DNA of 64,000 nt from Legionella micdadei (GTDB lineage Bacteria > Pseudomonadota > Gammaproteobacteria > Legionellales > Legionellaceae): NCBI RefSeq assembly GCF_000953635.1, contig NZ_LN614830.1, positions 2,471,001 to 2,535,000 of the forward strand, given 5' to 3'. A program made the position numbers and the translations under genes. Below, in pieces: positions 8,271 to 19,545 of the stretch. Under the pieces are notes generated by a model. The model saw only the letters and a program-made list of their open reading frames with translations, was not told the DNA's origin and made no database searches. Each line of letters begins with the position of its first letter. The stretch's first letter is position 1.

Positions 8271-9490
8271 GAAACAAAGGCCTTCTTCGGCCGTTTGGTT
8301 AGTAAAAGCAGCGCTGAAACCAGCAATAGTATCCCTCCAACAGCAATCAACCCAGCACTGGATATAAGGGATAGCAAATTGGAACCAAAACCCGTGACCA
8401 TCCAGGCAAATGCCATCACTGCACCAGAAATTCCCATCACCCATCCTTGCGATTGTGCATCCACGGCATTAGAGAATAAAGTTAATAAGCAAGCAAAGGC
8501 CATAATATCAAAAATTGCGATCGCCACTGCTAATGGCCATTGCAATATAGGATTAGGAATAACATAAACCAATAATTGCCCTAGTCCGGTTAAAATGAGG
8601 GTAGCGAAAGCGATGTGGTGCACTTTATAGCGATTCACACAGAAAGGCATGCCAAGAAGAATACCAATGGCAAACCCCAAACCAATCATGCCTTGCACTG
8701 CGCCTAACTGCCAATTGGTGTAATTGTAAGCAATCTTCATATGTACAATGATGAATTGGAAATAAAGACTGAAGCCCATTTGCATCAATAAAAACACCAG
8801 TGCCAGAATACGTACAGATCGATGCTCAAAGGCTTCAATGAAAATTTGAACGGGACGGAAAATAGATATTTTCTTATGGGACAAAGCTAAAACGGTATCT
8901 TGATAGCCAAGTTCTATCCAAAACCAAGCGATAAACGCCAGTAACGCCGCCATTAAAAATGGAGTTGTAAAAGTAAACCAAGGCAGTAATTGTTGATCCG
9001 ACATGACCCCGCCAAGTAAGGGGCCAAGAACAGATCCCAAACTGAAGCTCATGGAGATTAAACTCATATTTAAAGCCTTGCTTTCAGGGGTGCTCAAATC
9101 TGCAATTGAGGCTTGAGCAATAGGTTGACTACCCGCCATTAAACCGGAAAACGCCCGGCCGATTAGTAATAAGCTCAAGTAAGAAAAAGCGACACCTATC
9201 CCCATTAATAGAAAACTGATGGTTATTCCCAGCATGCACAACAATAATACTTTTTTTCGCCCCCAAACGTCAGATAAATCCCCCATAAATGAAGTGCCAA
9301 AAAACATACACAAAGGGTAGAGAATATAACTTAATCCTAAATAAAAGTGTTTCACTGCCAAACTCGCATCCGTACTTAATACCGGGCTATGATCTGCCGT
9401 AAAGATTGCGGTCATCACTGGATAAACGAGTCCAAAACCTAAAGCATCAATGACCACTGCAAAAAAACAAGGCGCGGTTTTTCTGAACAT
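8267..9490 (-). CDS. MFS exporter, TetA/DHA1-like
   Basis: A 407-residue inner-membrane protein with about twelve hydrophobic segments. The loop between segments 2 and 3 carries the MFS signature GDLSDVWGRKK at about residues 90-100, and segment 5 has a glycine-rich GSVLGPLLGG antiporter-type motif. This fits proton-driven drug or metabolite export. It is divergent from egtB-egtD across a 203-base gap, so it could move ergothioneine, hercynine or a related compound, but only position supports that. It ends tail-to-tail with the cNMP-domain gene with a four-base overlap. Confidence 0.85.
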   Translation of the reverse strand: MFRKTAPCFFAVVIDALGFGLVYPVMTAIFTADHSPVLSTDASLAVKHFYLGLSYILYPLCMFFGTSFMGDLSDVWGRKKVLLLCMLGITISFLLMGIGVAFSYLSLLLIGRAFSGLMAGSQPIAQASIADLSTPESKALNMSLISMSFSLGSVLGPLLGGVMSDQQLLPWFTFTTPFLMAALLAFIAWFWIELGYQDTVLALSHKKISIFRPVQIFIEAFEHRSVRILALVFLLMQMGFSLYFQFIIVHMKIAYNYTNWQLGAVQGMIGLGFAIGILLGMPFCVNRYKVHHIAFATLILTGLGQLLVYVIPNPILQWPLAVAIAIFDIMAFACLLTLFSNAVDAQSQGWVMGISGAVMAFAWMVTGFGSNLLSLISSAGLIAVGGILLLVSALLLLTKRPKKAFVS

Positions 9491-9679
9491 GATGATATCT
9501 TTGGAGTGAGAAATGTAGATTCAATATATTGTTATCTGAGGTGTTTTGTCTACTCTCCCGACAAAGCCAGATAGGTTTGTTGGATTGATATTTTTTCGAT
9601 CGCATCACATTATGAGCAGATGAGGTCATAAAGTCCGAAATCTTTTTCTTAGCAAAATTTCATTCCCTTAAAATCTGAC

Positions 9680-9685
9680 TATACT
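9680..9685 (+). promoter_or_regulatory. Candidate -10 element of egtB
   Basis: TATACT lies just upstream of the first egtB ATG (9694). If used, transcription would begin near 9692, making that ATG leaderless or moving the true start to Met4 (9703) or Met9 (9718). No clear -35 was found. Confidence 0.35.
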
Positions 9686-9693
9686 TTGATGTA

Positions 9694-10977
9694 ATGTCGC
9701 GTATGTTGGATCCAAAAATGAAAAAGGAACTTACCCAAGCCTTCAAGACTGTGCGTCAGCAGACTGAGTGCTTATGTCAACCATTGGCAGTTGAAGACTA
9801 CGTCATCCAAAGCATTGAAGACGTAAGCCCGCCAAAATGGCATTTAGCCCATAGCAGTTGGTTTTTCGAAACGTTTATCCTCAAGCAATATTTAGCCAAC
9901 TACAAACCGTTTCATCCTTCCTTTCACTATTTATTTAATTCTTATTATCAAGCAATTGGCAATCCCTACCCACGTGCTAAACGAGGTTTATTATCAAGAC
10001 CGACTGTGGAAACAATTTATGCTTATCGCAAACACATTGATATGCATATGCTGACTTTGCTCGAAGAAATATCAGACATACAGCTGAGGGAAATTCAACC
10101 CTTGGTAACGCTAGGACTACAACACGAACAACAACATCAAGAACTCTTGTTAATGGATATTAAACATAATTTTTCTCTTGATCCTAATTTTCCTGCCTAT
10201 TGTTCAATCCAAATTCAAAAGACTCCCGAGACCCAATCAAAATTTGATTTTATTGATATTGACGGGGGAGTTGTTGAAATTGGTTATCGCGGCGGGCAAT
10301 TTTGTTTTGATAATGAATTACCGATCCATAAAAAATATTTAATTCCCTACTCCATAGCCTCTCGATTAGTCACCAATGAAGAATACCTGGAATTCATTGA
10401 AGCCGGCGGTTATAAAGAACCTTGCTGGTGGCTCTCAGACGGATGGGATTGTCTTTTAAAGAATCACTGGAAGTCCCCATTATATTGGCATCATCAAGAT
10501 AACGAATGGCATATTTTTGGCTTACATGGATTAGTACCACTAAATCCTGCAGAGCCAGTCAGCCATATCAGTTTTTATGAAGCGGATGCCTATGCACGAT
10601 GGCGCGGAGCAAGATTGGCTTCAGAAGATGAATGGGAACATTTTGTTACACTAAAAAACATCAGGCCAGGTAATGATAACTTTATGGAAAAGGGCTTATT
10701 TCATCCACAGCCAGCAGGACAAAATCAGGCGCAGCCCCAACAATTTTTCGGCGAGTTATGGGAGTGGACAGCAAGTCCTTATCAACCTTATCCAGGTTAT
10801 GCACCCTTGAAGGGTGCATTGGGTGAATACAATGGCAAATTCATGGCTAATCAAATGGTATTAAGGGGTGGGTGCTGCGTTACGCCTCAATCACATATTA
10901 GGGCAAGTTATCGCAATTTTTTTCAACCAGAAAAACGCTGGCAGTTTAGCGGAATTCGCTTAGCAAAGAATAATTAG
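9694..10977 (+). CDS. egtB: Ergothioneine biosynthesis protein EgtB
   Basis: A 427-residue non-heme iron sulfoxide synthase that joins hercynine (trimethylhistidine) to a thiol donor on the way to ergothioneine. The N-terminal DinB-like domain carries the expected iron ligands: H53 in WHLAHS, and H144 and H148 in LQHEQQHQE. The C-terminal formylglycine-generating-enzyme-like domain ends with RGGCCVTP and the typical SGIRLA. Length is normal for the family. egtD follows after nine bases, so the two form an operon; egtA, egtC and egtE are absent here. No ribosome binding site is visible at the first ATG. Confidence 0.93.
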   Translation: MSRMLDPKMKKELTQAFKTVRQQTECLCQPLAVEDYVIQSIEDVSPPKWHLAHSSWFFETFILKQYLANYKPFHPSFHYLFNSYYQAIGNPYPRAKRGLLSRPTVETIYAYRKHIDMHMLTLLEEISDIQLREIQPLVTLGLQHEQQHQELLLMDIKHNFSLDPNFPAYCSIQIQKTPETQSKFDFIDIDGGVVEIGYRGGQFCFDNELPIHKKYLIPYSIASRLVTNEEYLEFIEAGGYKEPCWWLSDGWDCLLKNHWKSPLYWHHQDNEWHIFGLHGLVPLNPAEPVSHISFYEADAYARWRGARLASEDEWEHFVTLKNIRPGNDNFMEKGLFHPQPAGQNQAQPQQFFGELWEWTASPYQPYPGYAPLKGALGEYNGKFMANQMVLRGGCCVTPQSHIRASYRNFFQPEKRWQFSGIRLAKNN

Positions 10978-10986
10978 GGGAAAATC

Positions 10987-11982
10987 ATGTCTGCTAAATT
11001 TAAAACTCTTGCTGTCGATGATGCTGATTTTTTTTATGACGAAACGCAGGAATTCTCGCACGATGTCCTTATAGGTTTTTCAAAAGCACATAAAGAAATA
11101 AACTCAAAATATTTTTACGATGAATATGGCAGCGAATTGTTTAATCAGATTACCCGTCATCCTGATTATTATCTTACTAATTGTGAATTGGAAATTTTAG
11201 ATACTTATAAAAATGACTTAGCCTCATCATTAAAAAACGAAAAATTCAATCTTATCGAATTAGGTCCAGGTGAAGGAATAAAAACCCGCTTACTTATCGA
11301 TTATTTTTTAGCCGATAATCTGTCTTTCAGCTATTACACAATCGATATTTCAAAAAAATACCTCAACCAAATTATCGAACAGTTTAATAACCAACTCCCT
11401 CACCTTGAGACAGTTGCTCTTAATGCAGATTACTTAAACGGCATCAAATGGCTCGGTTCGACTTCTAAAAACCGTAATTTTGTTTTATTTTTGGGTTCAA
11501 GCATTGGCAATTTTGATATCAATTCAACTAAAGAGTTTTTAGGGATGATGAGAAACTTCCTTCATCCCGGCGACTATGTATTGATTGGCTTTGATCTACT
11601 CAAAAATATCGATGTGTTAATGAGAGCCTATAATGATCGTGATGGAATTACCCGCGAATTTAACCTAAATCTTTTAAGGCGTATGAATTATGAGCTTGGA
11701 GCCAATTTTAATACCGAATCTTTTTATCACTATGGAACCTATAATGTTTATCTGAAAAGAATGGAAAGCTATCTCGTCAGCAATAAAGCACAGATTGTTT
11801 ATATTGAAGCGCTAAAAAAATCATTTAAATTTAAGGAGTTTGAAGCAATCCACGTTGAGTCTTCGCATAAATATACCTTTTCCAAGGTTGCTAAACTGGC
11901 TCGCGCAACAGGTTTTGAAATCGTCAGGAATTTTACTGATTCGAACCAGTATTTTCTTGATTCATTGTGGCGGGCAATTTAG
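10987..11982 (+). CDS. egtD: L-histidine N-alpha-methyltransferase EgtD
   Basis: A 331-residue SAM-dependent enzyme that trimethylates the alpha-amino group of histidine to give hercynine, the EgtB substrate. The SAM loop is ELGPGEG at about residues 91-97. The family motif for the substrate pocket is seen as TRHPDYYLTNCE near residue 56-67, and LGSSIGNF follows in the middle. A good ribosome binding site (AGGGGAAAATC) precedes the ATG, and the start is nine bases after egtB. Confidence 0.93.
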   Translation: MSAKFKTLAVDDADFFYDETQEFSHDVLIGFSKAHKEINSKYFYDEYGSELFNQITRHPDYYLTNCELEILDTYKNDLASSLKNEKFNLIELGPGEGIKTRLLIDYFLADNLSFSYYTIDISKKYLNQIIEQFNNQLPHLETVALNADYLNGIKWLGSTSKNRNFVLFLGSSIGNFDINSTKEFLGMMRNFLHPGDYVLIGFDLLKNIDVLMRAYNDRDGITREFNLNLLRRMNYELGANFNTESFYHYGTYNVYLKRMESYLVSNKAQIVYIEALKKSFKFKEFEAIHVESSHKYTFSKVAKLARATGFEIVRNFTDSNQYFLDSLWRAI

Positions 11983-11996
11983 AAATATCCCCAAGC

Positions 11997-12170
11997 TCAC
12001 TCAGGTTCAGGCAGTTGAATTCGGATTTGATCTTCCTCATTGAGGGTCTTTTCATCGAAAAAAGGCTCTCTTTCCGCTACCCTGTAACAGATCTCTATCC
12101 GCACAGCGCGAGAAGGGTTCCTGTGTTTTGCAGTAATCTTATTTGGATTAGACTTATCAGAAGATGACAT
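11997..12170 (-). CDS. Possible small protein of 57 residues
   Basis: A minus-strand frame with an ATG at 12170 and a TGA at 11997-11999, convergent with egtD and ending 15 bases from it. The product is hydrophilic and charged, starts MSSSDKSNPNK and ends IQLPEPE. Its composition is balanced rather than AT-driven, which is why I keep it. A weak AGAGAA lies about nine bases upstream. No family is recognised. It fills most of the gap between egtD and the AraC gene. Confidence 0.45.
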   Translation of the reverse strand: MSSSDKSNPNKITAKHRNPSRAVRIEICYRVAEREPFFDEKTLNEEDQIRIQLPEPE

Positions 12171-12278
12171 ACAACAAATTCTCTGGACGATTAAAAAGTA
12201 CTACTATACCATATTTAGACAATATTGTTGATATAATAATCAACTAAGCCGTTTATTGAACTATAAGAAGTGACTATC

Positions 12279-13055
12279 ATGATACCTAACTACGGACAAT
12301 TATCTCTCCGTTCCTACGAAACCTATCATTGCAGTCATAGCCACGATTTCGCCCAACTTGTTTTACCCATTCAGGGTGTTTTGGAACTTAAAAATGGTTG
12401 CCAGTCGGGGCTTGTTCGTGACAACACTGCTGCTTTTATCGCCCCAAATTCAATCCATTCTTTTGCCGCTAGTCGAAAAAATCAATTTTTAGTTGTTGAT
12501 CTCAAAGCACCGAACTCTATTCTCAATGAAAATTTGATGCCTGCATTCCCCACGCTAACCACCTCGGCCATAAAATTTTTGCATTTTGCCCAAAACTACT
12601 TGTTGCAAAAAGATAGTGATGGCTTTTCTGATTATTTAATCCAAAATTTGCTGTTCAAATTGGTCTCACAATCATTAACACCGGTACTCGACCCAAAAGT
12701 ATTAAAAGTAACACAGTGGATTAACAACAATTTTGCTGCACCAATCAATCTAGAAGGACTAACCCATCTCTGTCATCTTAGCACTAGCCAACTGCAACGA
12801 CGATTTAAGAAAATGACAGGACAAACGGTTGCAGAATACTGGCGAATGAAAAAACTTTCACAAGCTCAGCTACTTCTCAGCACAGAAACCCTTTCAATTT
12901 CATCCATTGCCTACCAACTCGGTTATGAAAATGTGTCTGCTTTCAGCCGGTGTTTTGCCCATACCTTCGGCCAAAGTCCTTCTCAATGGCGTGAAATGAT
13001 GCTTAATGCAAACAATATGCGTGTAGAAGACAAAACTCTTTTTCATGATAGCTGA
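12279..13055 (+). CDS. AraC family transcriptional regulator
   Basis: A regulator of about 258 residues with an N-terminal cupin-type ligand domain (residues 1 to about 100) and a C-terminal AraC double helix-turn-helix: STSQLQRRFKKMTGQ in the first helix pair and ISSIAYQLGYENVSAFSRCF plus the closing FGQSPSQWR in the second. The start is set at the ATG at 12279, with AAGAAG eight bases upstream; a GTG at 12270 overlaps that site. The EamA permease follows on the same strand after about 90 bases and is its likely target. The ligand is unknown. Confidence 0.88.
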   Translation: MIPNYGQLSLRSYETYHCSHSHDFAQLVLPIQGVLELKNGCQSGLVRDNTAAFIAPNSIHSFAASRKNQFLVVDLKAPNSILNENLMPAFPTLTTSAIKFLHFAQNYLLQKDSDGFSDYLIQNLLFKLVSQSLTPVLDPKVLKVTQWINNNFAAPINLEGLTHLCHLSTSQLQRRFKKMTGQTVAEYWRMKKLSQAQLLLSTETLSISSIAYQLGYENVSAFSRCFAHTFGQSPSQWREMMLNANNMRVEDKTLFHDS

Positions 13056-13146
13056 TATGCTTGTGCAGTCTGTAACCTCACCATTAAAAAAATTGGACGC
13101 ACAAAAACTTATTGGGGTTATATAAACTTTTTTATTGAGACTTATT

Positions 13147-14055
13147 ATGGCCAAAAACAGAAGCTATCTATTTCTACAAGGAATTTGCTTTCTTATCCTA
13201 GCGCAAACCATGGTCGGACTAAATATTGTTTTTTCTAAATGTCTTGTCTCTTCTTTGCCTCTTTTGTTTATACTTACCCTGCGCTTTGTTTTAGCAGCCG
13301 TTATTCTCTTCCCTCTCCACTGGCTGACTCCTGCAAGGCAGTTTGATTTGCACCATCACTTTTCCAAACTTCATAGACGAGATTGGTATTTTATTTTTGC
13401 CCAGGCTTTGACTGCAGGGATCCTATTTAATTGCCTGATGCTTTTAGGACTTCACTACACGGATGCAAATGTTGCCGGCATTATCACAAGTGCTTTACCC
13501 GCTACCATTGCCTTGATGTGCTGGATTATTCTCAAGGAGCACATTTCAAAGAAAAAAGGGCTTTGCATCCTTTTTGCCACGCTTGGGCTTTTGGTCATTG
13601 CTTGGGACAAATGGCATGAGATTGGCTTAAACCATTCTTTTTTTGGCGATACGATTATCTTACTATCCCTTCTTCCCGAGGCCACTTACTATGTTTTGTG
13701 TAAGCTTCATACCAATCGTCTTCCCGTTTTCTTAATTTCGTCCATTATTAATGGGATTAATGCCGTAATTTTACTTTTATTCATTCCATTTTTTTCCTTA
13801 AATCCCTTAACTTTACCTATCTCGACATGGTTAATCCTCATCATTTTGGGTTTAAGCTCAGGTCTATTTTATGTGTTCTGGTATTTTGGAGCGCAACATG
13901 TCGATGGCACTATGGCCTCACTGTCAACGGCCATAATGCCGGTCGCTACAGTGATACTTGCGTGGCTAATTCTTGGAGAGCATTTGAGTCACTTAGAAAG
14001 CCTCGGGATGGGATTAGTCATTTTATCGATTGCAATTTATGCAAGGCCAACTTAA
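13147..14055 (+). CDS. EamA/DMT family permease
   Basis: An inner-membrane protein of about 302 residues with ten hydrophobic segments in two EamA halves. The first half includes GLHYTDANVAGIITSALP and the second the matching GAQHVDGTMASLSTAIMPV, the internal repeat typical of drug/metabolite transporters. The ATG at 13147 is preferred over an upstream TTG at 13135. The substrate is unknown. It follows an AraC gene and ends before a strong bidirectional terminator shared with groL. Confidence 0.85.
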   Translation: MAKNRSYLFLQGICFLILAQTMVGLNIVFSKCLVSSLPLLFILTLRFVLAAVILFPLHWLTPARQFDLHHHFSKLHRRDWYFIFAQALTAGILFNCLMLLGLHYTDANVAGIITSALPATIALMCWIILKEHISKKKGLCILFATLGLLVIAWDKWHEIGLNHSFFGDTIILLSLLPEATYYVLCKLHTNRLPVFLISSIINGINAVILLLFIPFFSLNPLTLPISTWLILIILGLSSGLFYVFWYFGAQHVDGTMASLSTAIMPVATVILAWLILGEHLSHLESLGMGLVILSIAIYARPT

Positions 14056-14090
14056 TTATCAAATGCAAACGCACCTTTATTAGCCATATC

Positions 14091-14120
14091 AAAAAAAACC
14101 CGCCAAAAGGCGGGTTTTTA
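14091..14120. terminator. Bidirectional intrinsic terminator between the permease gene and groL
   Basis: Inverted repeat AACCCGCC / GGCGGGTT with an AAAA loop, flanked by an A run on the left and a T run on the right. On the minus strand it ends groL with a long U tract; on the plus strand it ends the EamA gene with a shorter one. Confidence 0.9.
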
Positions 14121-14141
14121 AGTGTTGAGCAAATGAACAGC

Positions 14142-15806
<1,665 letters not shown>

Positions 15807-15812
15807 CTAAAA

Positions 15813-16103
15813 TTACTTCTCAATCACGCCCATGATATCGTCTTCGCGCATCACTACCAGTTCTTGGCCTGATATCTTGACTTCTGTACCTGAGTACTTA
15901 CCAAACAGAACCACATCACCTACTTTAACAGCCAAAGCACGAACATCACCGTTCTCCAAAACTTTGCCAGGACCCACTGCGATGATTTCCCCACGCATTG
16001 GCTTTTCAGTAGCGCTGTCTGGAATAACAATACCACCGGCTGTGGTACGCTCTTCTTCCATACGACGAACAACAACACGATCGTGTAAAGGACGAATTTT
16101 CAT
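15813..16103 (-). CDS. groES: Co-chaperonin GroES (HtpA)
   Basis: A 96-residue lid of the GroEL chamber. It starts [14 protein letters not shown], has the mobile-loop region with [16 protein letters not shown] and ends [10 protein letters not shown] good ribosome binding site (CAGGAGAG) lies ahead of the ATG. It is the first gene of the groES-groL operon. Confidence 0.98.
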   Translation of the reverse strand: MKIRPLHDRVVVRRMEEERTTAGGIVIPDSATEKPMRGEIIAVGPGKVLENGDVRALAVKVGDVVLFGKYSGTEVKISGQELVVMREDDIMGVIEK

Positions 16104-16201
16104 ACTTGTTCTCTCCTGATTTTAATTATCGCCTATAATTTTCAGAGTAAGCTCTGACTTTTTTAGCCCTGCACACATCTGAATGCATTGCTGATGACAT
16201 G

Positions 16202-16231
16202 CCAGATGGGGACAACAATGCAACTTTCAAG
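16202..16231 (-). promoter_or_regulatory. Sigma-32 heat-shock promoter of groES-groL
   Basis: On the minus strand CTTGAAAG (16224-16231) and CCCCATCT (16204-16211) are separated by twelve bases, or fourteen counted from CTTGAA, matching the RpoH consensus almost exactly. It lies about 100 bases upstream of groES. Confidence 0.9.
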
Positions 16232-16250
16232 GGTAAAAATAAAAAAAATT

Positions 16251-16278
16251 TTGGTTTTTTTTAGACTAGAACTACAAT
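16251..16278 (+). promoter_or_regulatory. Candidate sigma-70 promoter of dsbD
   Basis: TTGGTT, 16 bases, then TACAAT, ending 33 bases before the dsbD start. It is divergent from the groES promoter. The match is moderate. Confidence 0.4.
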
Positions 16279-16311
16279 GGTCTACATTTTTACAGAAAAG
16301 ATAGGCATGCC

Positions 16312-18141
16312 ATGAAGAAATGGTTCTTATTTGCCCTATACTCAAGAATCGCCAAAATCGCTTTTTGGAGTTTCTTTGGTATATTGTGGCTTGCTCCCTT
16401 TGTTAGCCATGCTGTTCCGCTTCCCGCTTCCGAAGTTTTTCAGGTTGAAACAAAACGGGTTGACCCCAATACATTTGTTATCAATTGGCAAGTTAAACCA
16501 GGCTATTTTCTTTACAGCGATCGGATTAAGTTAACCGAGCAATCAAACAGCAATTCGCACCTGGGGATGATTCGTTTTCCTCCTGCCACACAAAAAACTG
16601 ATCAGCAAGGGCGCGTATATACTGTCTATCGCAATGCGCTCTCTTTGCCGGTAGCAATTCTTGGGGAACAACCGGGAGAAAGCTTAATTAATGTACAATT
16701 TCAAGGCTGCGCCGATGATGGTTTTTGCTACCCTCCTGAGACCAGGCAGATTAAATTAACCATTGATAAGAGCCTAGCCTTGAGCGATGTAAGCATCGAA
16801 ACCGATGCTGCAAATGGACAACCCGTGGCTCCCCAAGAGCAACAAAGCGACAAGGTGGAAGCAGTTTTTGTTAGTCATCATTGGGCAATCGTCATTCTCA
16901 CTTTCTTTGGTTTTGGCTTACTCCTCTCTTTTACTCCCTGTGTTTTACCCATGGTACCGGTACTATCCGGGATTATTGTAGGCCATGGCAAGGATCTTTC
17001 CATTCGAAAAGCCTTTTTTCTTTCTTTAAGTTATGTCCTAAGCATGTCGATTACTTATGCGATAGCTGGAGCTCTCGTCGCGAAGATTGGTAGCAACTTA
17101 CAAATCGTGATGCAAATTCCTTGGGTCATTGGCTTATTTAGCCTCGTCTTTGTTCTATTAGCATTATCCATGTTTGGGTTCTATGACTTGCGCTTACCCG
17201 TATCTTGGCAAGCAAAACTAGCTCATGTGAGTCAAAGTCAATCAAGCGGCCATTATATAAGTGCTGCGATTATGGGTTGCTTATCAACACTTATTTTATC
17301 CCCTTGTGTAACAGCCCCTCTCATAGGTGCTTTAGGCTATATCGCTCACACTGGGGATACCGCCTTAGGTAGTTCGGCTTTATTTTTTCTAGGCTTAGGT
17401 ATGGGAACCCCTTTAATCTTAATTGGTACCTCGGCAGGAAAATGGTTACCTAAAGCCGGAAAATGGATGAACACAGTTAAGTCTTTTTTTGGCGTTTTGT
17501 TACTTGCTACAGCTCTATTCCTACTAGAGCGTGTCCTAGCGGGGCCATTAGTTATGGCATTGTGGGCAAGTTTACTCATTTTCTCAGGCATTTATTGCGG
17601 GGCGCTCACACGCGCGTTTACCAATGCCGACAAGTTCCGCCAAGGGTGTGGCATTATTTTATTAGTCTACGGCTTACTCGTCCTGATAGGCGCTAGCATG
17701 GGGACCACCAATCCTCTGCAACCCTTGGCCGGTTTACAAATGGCCAACGCTGTAGCCTCTACCATACCCAATAAAACTGTAAAAACAGTCTATGGATTGC
17801 AAAAAGCGATTGCCAATGCCAAAGGAAAGCCCATTTTGCTTGATTTTTACGCTGACTGGTGTACTTCTTGCAAGTTGATGGAATCCACCGTTTTTAAAGA
17901 TCCGCAAATCACAGAAGCGTTAAAAGATTTTATCGTGGTAAAAGTTGATATTACTGGAAATAAAGAACAAGAAAAAGCATTACTGAGCCGATTTAATGTC
18001 GTTGCTCCCCCTACTTTTTTATTTCTTAATGAGTTAGGAAACGAGCTAACCCATTTGCGGTTGGTTGGTGAAACTTCACCTTATGAATTTTTAAACCAAT
18101 TGAACCTGGCTTTAAGCTCGATTACTGTTTCGAGGAAATAA
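16312..18141 (+). CDS. dsbD: Thiol:disulfide interchange protein DsbD
   Basis: A 609-residue protein that carries electrons from cytoplasmic thioredoxin across the inner membrane to periplasmic DsbC, DsbE and similar partners. All three redox pairs are present: C133 and C139 in the periplasmic N-domain, C210 (FTPCVLP) and C332 (LSPCVTAP) in the membrane domain, and C517/C520 (WCTSC) in the C-terminal thioredoxin domain. A signal-type hydrophobic segment ends near residue 34 (SHA). It is a single gene before rimO. Confidence 0.95.
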   Translation: MKKWFLFALYSRIAKIAFWSFFGILWLAPFVSHAVPLPASEVFQVETKRVDPNTFVINWQVKPGYFLYSDRIKLTEQSNSNSHLGMIRFPPATQKTDQQGRVYTVYRNALSLPVAILGEQPGESLINVQFQGCADDGFCYPPETRQIKLTIDKSLALSDVSIETDAANGQPVAPQEQQSDKVEAVFVSHHWAIVILTFFGFGLLLSFTPCVLPMVPVLSGIIVGHGKDLSIRKAFFLSLSYVLSMSITYAIAGALVAKIGSNLQIVMQIPWVIGLFSLVFVLLALSMFGFYDLRLPVSWQAKLAHVSQSQSSGHYISAAIMGCLSTLILSPCVTAPLIGALGYIAHTGDTALGSSALFFLGLGMGTPLILIGTSAGKWLPKAGKWMNTVKSFFGVLLLATALFLLERVLAGPLVMALWASLLIFSGIYCGALTRAFTNADKFRQGCGIILLVYGLLVLIGASMGTTNPLQPLAGLQMANAVASTIPNKTVKTVYGLQKAIANAKGKPILLDFYADWCTSCKLMESTVFKDPQITEALKDFIVVKVDITGNKEQEKALLSRFNVVAPPTFLFLNELGNELTHLRLVGETSPYEFLNQLNLALSSITVSRK

Positions 18142-18165
18142 CCCAAAGGGGCATTCTCATCGTTA

Positions 18166-18196
18166 TTAGACAATCTAGCTTCAGAAGCGTTATAAT
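18166..18196 (+). promoter_or_regulatory. Candidate promoter of rimO
   Basis: A perfect TATAAT at 18191-18196 lies about 30 bases before rimO. TTAGAC at 18166-18171 could be the -35, but the 19-base spacing is long. Confidence 0.4.
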
Positions 18197-18226
18197 TTCG
18201 CCCACTTTTTTTACAAACAGAAGATT

Positions 18227-19537
18227 ATGAACCATAAAGTGGGCTTTGTCAGCTTAGGCTGCCCTAAGGCGTTAGTTGATTCAGAACGAATCATCACTCA
18301 ATTGCGTGCCCAGGGCTATGATTTAGTATCGAATTATCAGGATGCAGGGATTGTTATTGTCAATACCTGCGGTTTTATTGATGCAGCTGTCACTGAATCT
18401 TTAGATACCATCAAAGAAGCGATGGCAGAAAATGGCCGTGTCATTGTTACGGGTTGCCTTGGCGCTAAGGCTGATCTCATACGCGAAGCTTGCCCGGATG
18501 TACTCCACATCAGTGGCGCACATGCTTATGAAGAAGTCGTTAATGCGGTACATCAGCACCTACCCCCTCCAGCTGATCCTTTCACTCAACTTATTCCGCC
18601 TCAAGGGATCAAATTAACACCAAGGCATTACGCCTATTTAAAAATTTCGGAGGGATGCAATCAAAAATGTACCTTTTGCATCATTCCAACAATGCGCGGA
18701 AAATTACAAAGCTACCCACTTGCCCAAGTGCTTACCGAAGCTAAACGATTAAAGGATGCAGGGGTACAGGAATTACTGGTCATCTCCCAAGATACTAGCG
18801 CTTACGGTATAGATACCCGTTATCAACCCGTTACATGGCAGGATAAGACGATCAAAACTCAATTTTATGATTTATGCCAGCAGCTCGGTGAATTAGGTAT
18901 TTGGGTCCGTTTACACTACGTTTATCCCTACCCTCATGTGGATGAAATCATCCCATTAATGCGCGACGGTCTTCTGCTCCCTTACTTAGACATTCCATTG
19001 CAACACGCAAATTCGCGCGTATTGAAAGCAATGAAACGCCCTGCGAACAGCGAAAATACTTTAGCGCGCATTACTCAATGGCGAGAGGTCTGTCCAGATA
19101 TTACCCTTCGTTCGACCTTTATCGTTGGCTTTCCGGGAGAAACTGAAGAAGAATTTGAAGAGCTTCTTGATTTCTTGGAAGAAGCACGCTTGGACCGAGT
19201 AGGTTGTTTTCAATATTCTCCTGTCGAGGGCGCTAAAGCAAACGAACTGGCTAATCCTGTGCCTCAAGAGGTTAAAGAAGAGCGTTATCATCGCTTTATG
19301 CAAGTTCAAGCAGAAATCAGTCGCTCTAAGTTAGAAGCCAAAATTGGCTCGAAACAAACTGTTTTAGTGGATGAAATTAACGAAGAGCAAATTATTGCCC
19401 GCAGTAAAAGCGACGCACCGGAGATTGATGGCTTGGTCTTTTTGCCTCCTTCTAGAAACATCAAAGTTGGCGATAAAATTGAAGTGGTTATCACTGATAG
19501 CGATGATTATGATTTGTATGCTGAGGTTTGCCAATAA
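18227..19537 (+). CDS. rimO: Ribosomal protein S12 methylthiotransferase RimO
   Basis: A 436-residue radical-SAM enzyme that adds a methylthio group to Asp of ribosomal protein S12. The N-terminal domain has the three cluster cysteines C12, C48 and C77. The radical-SAM triad is C144, C148 and C151 in GCNQKCTFC. The C-terminal TRAM domain binds the substrate. The length fits. The HIT gene follows almost at once. Confidence 0.96.
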   Translation: MNHKVGFVSLGCPKALVDSERIITQLRAQGYDLVSNYQDAGIVIVNTCGFIDAAVTESLDTIKEAMAENGRVIVTGCLGAKADLIREACPDVLHISGAHAYEEVVNAVHQHLPPPADPFTQLIPPQGIKLTPRHYAYLKISEGCNQKCTFCIIPTMRGKLQSYPLAQVLTEAKRLKDAGVQELLVISQDTSAYGIDTRYQPVTWQDKTIKTQFYDLCQQLGELGIWVRLHYVYPYPHVDEIIPLMRDGLLLPYLDIPLQHANSRVLKAMKRPANSENTLARITQWREVCPDITLRSTFIVGFPGETEEEFEELLDFLEEARLDRVGCFQYSPVEGAKANELANPVPQEVKEERYHRFMQVQAEISRSKLEAKIGSKQTVLVDEINEEQIIARSKSDAPEIDGLVFLPPSRNIKVGDKIEVVITDSDDYDLYAEVCQ

Positions 19538-19545
19538 AACGGGAT

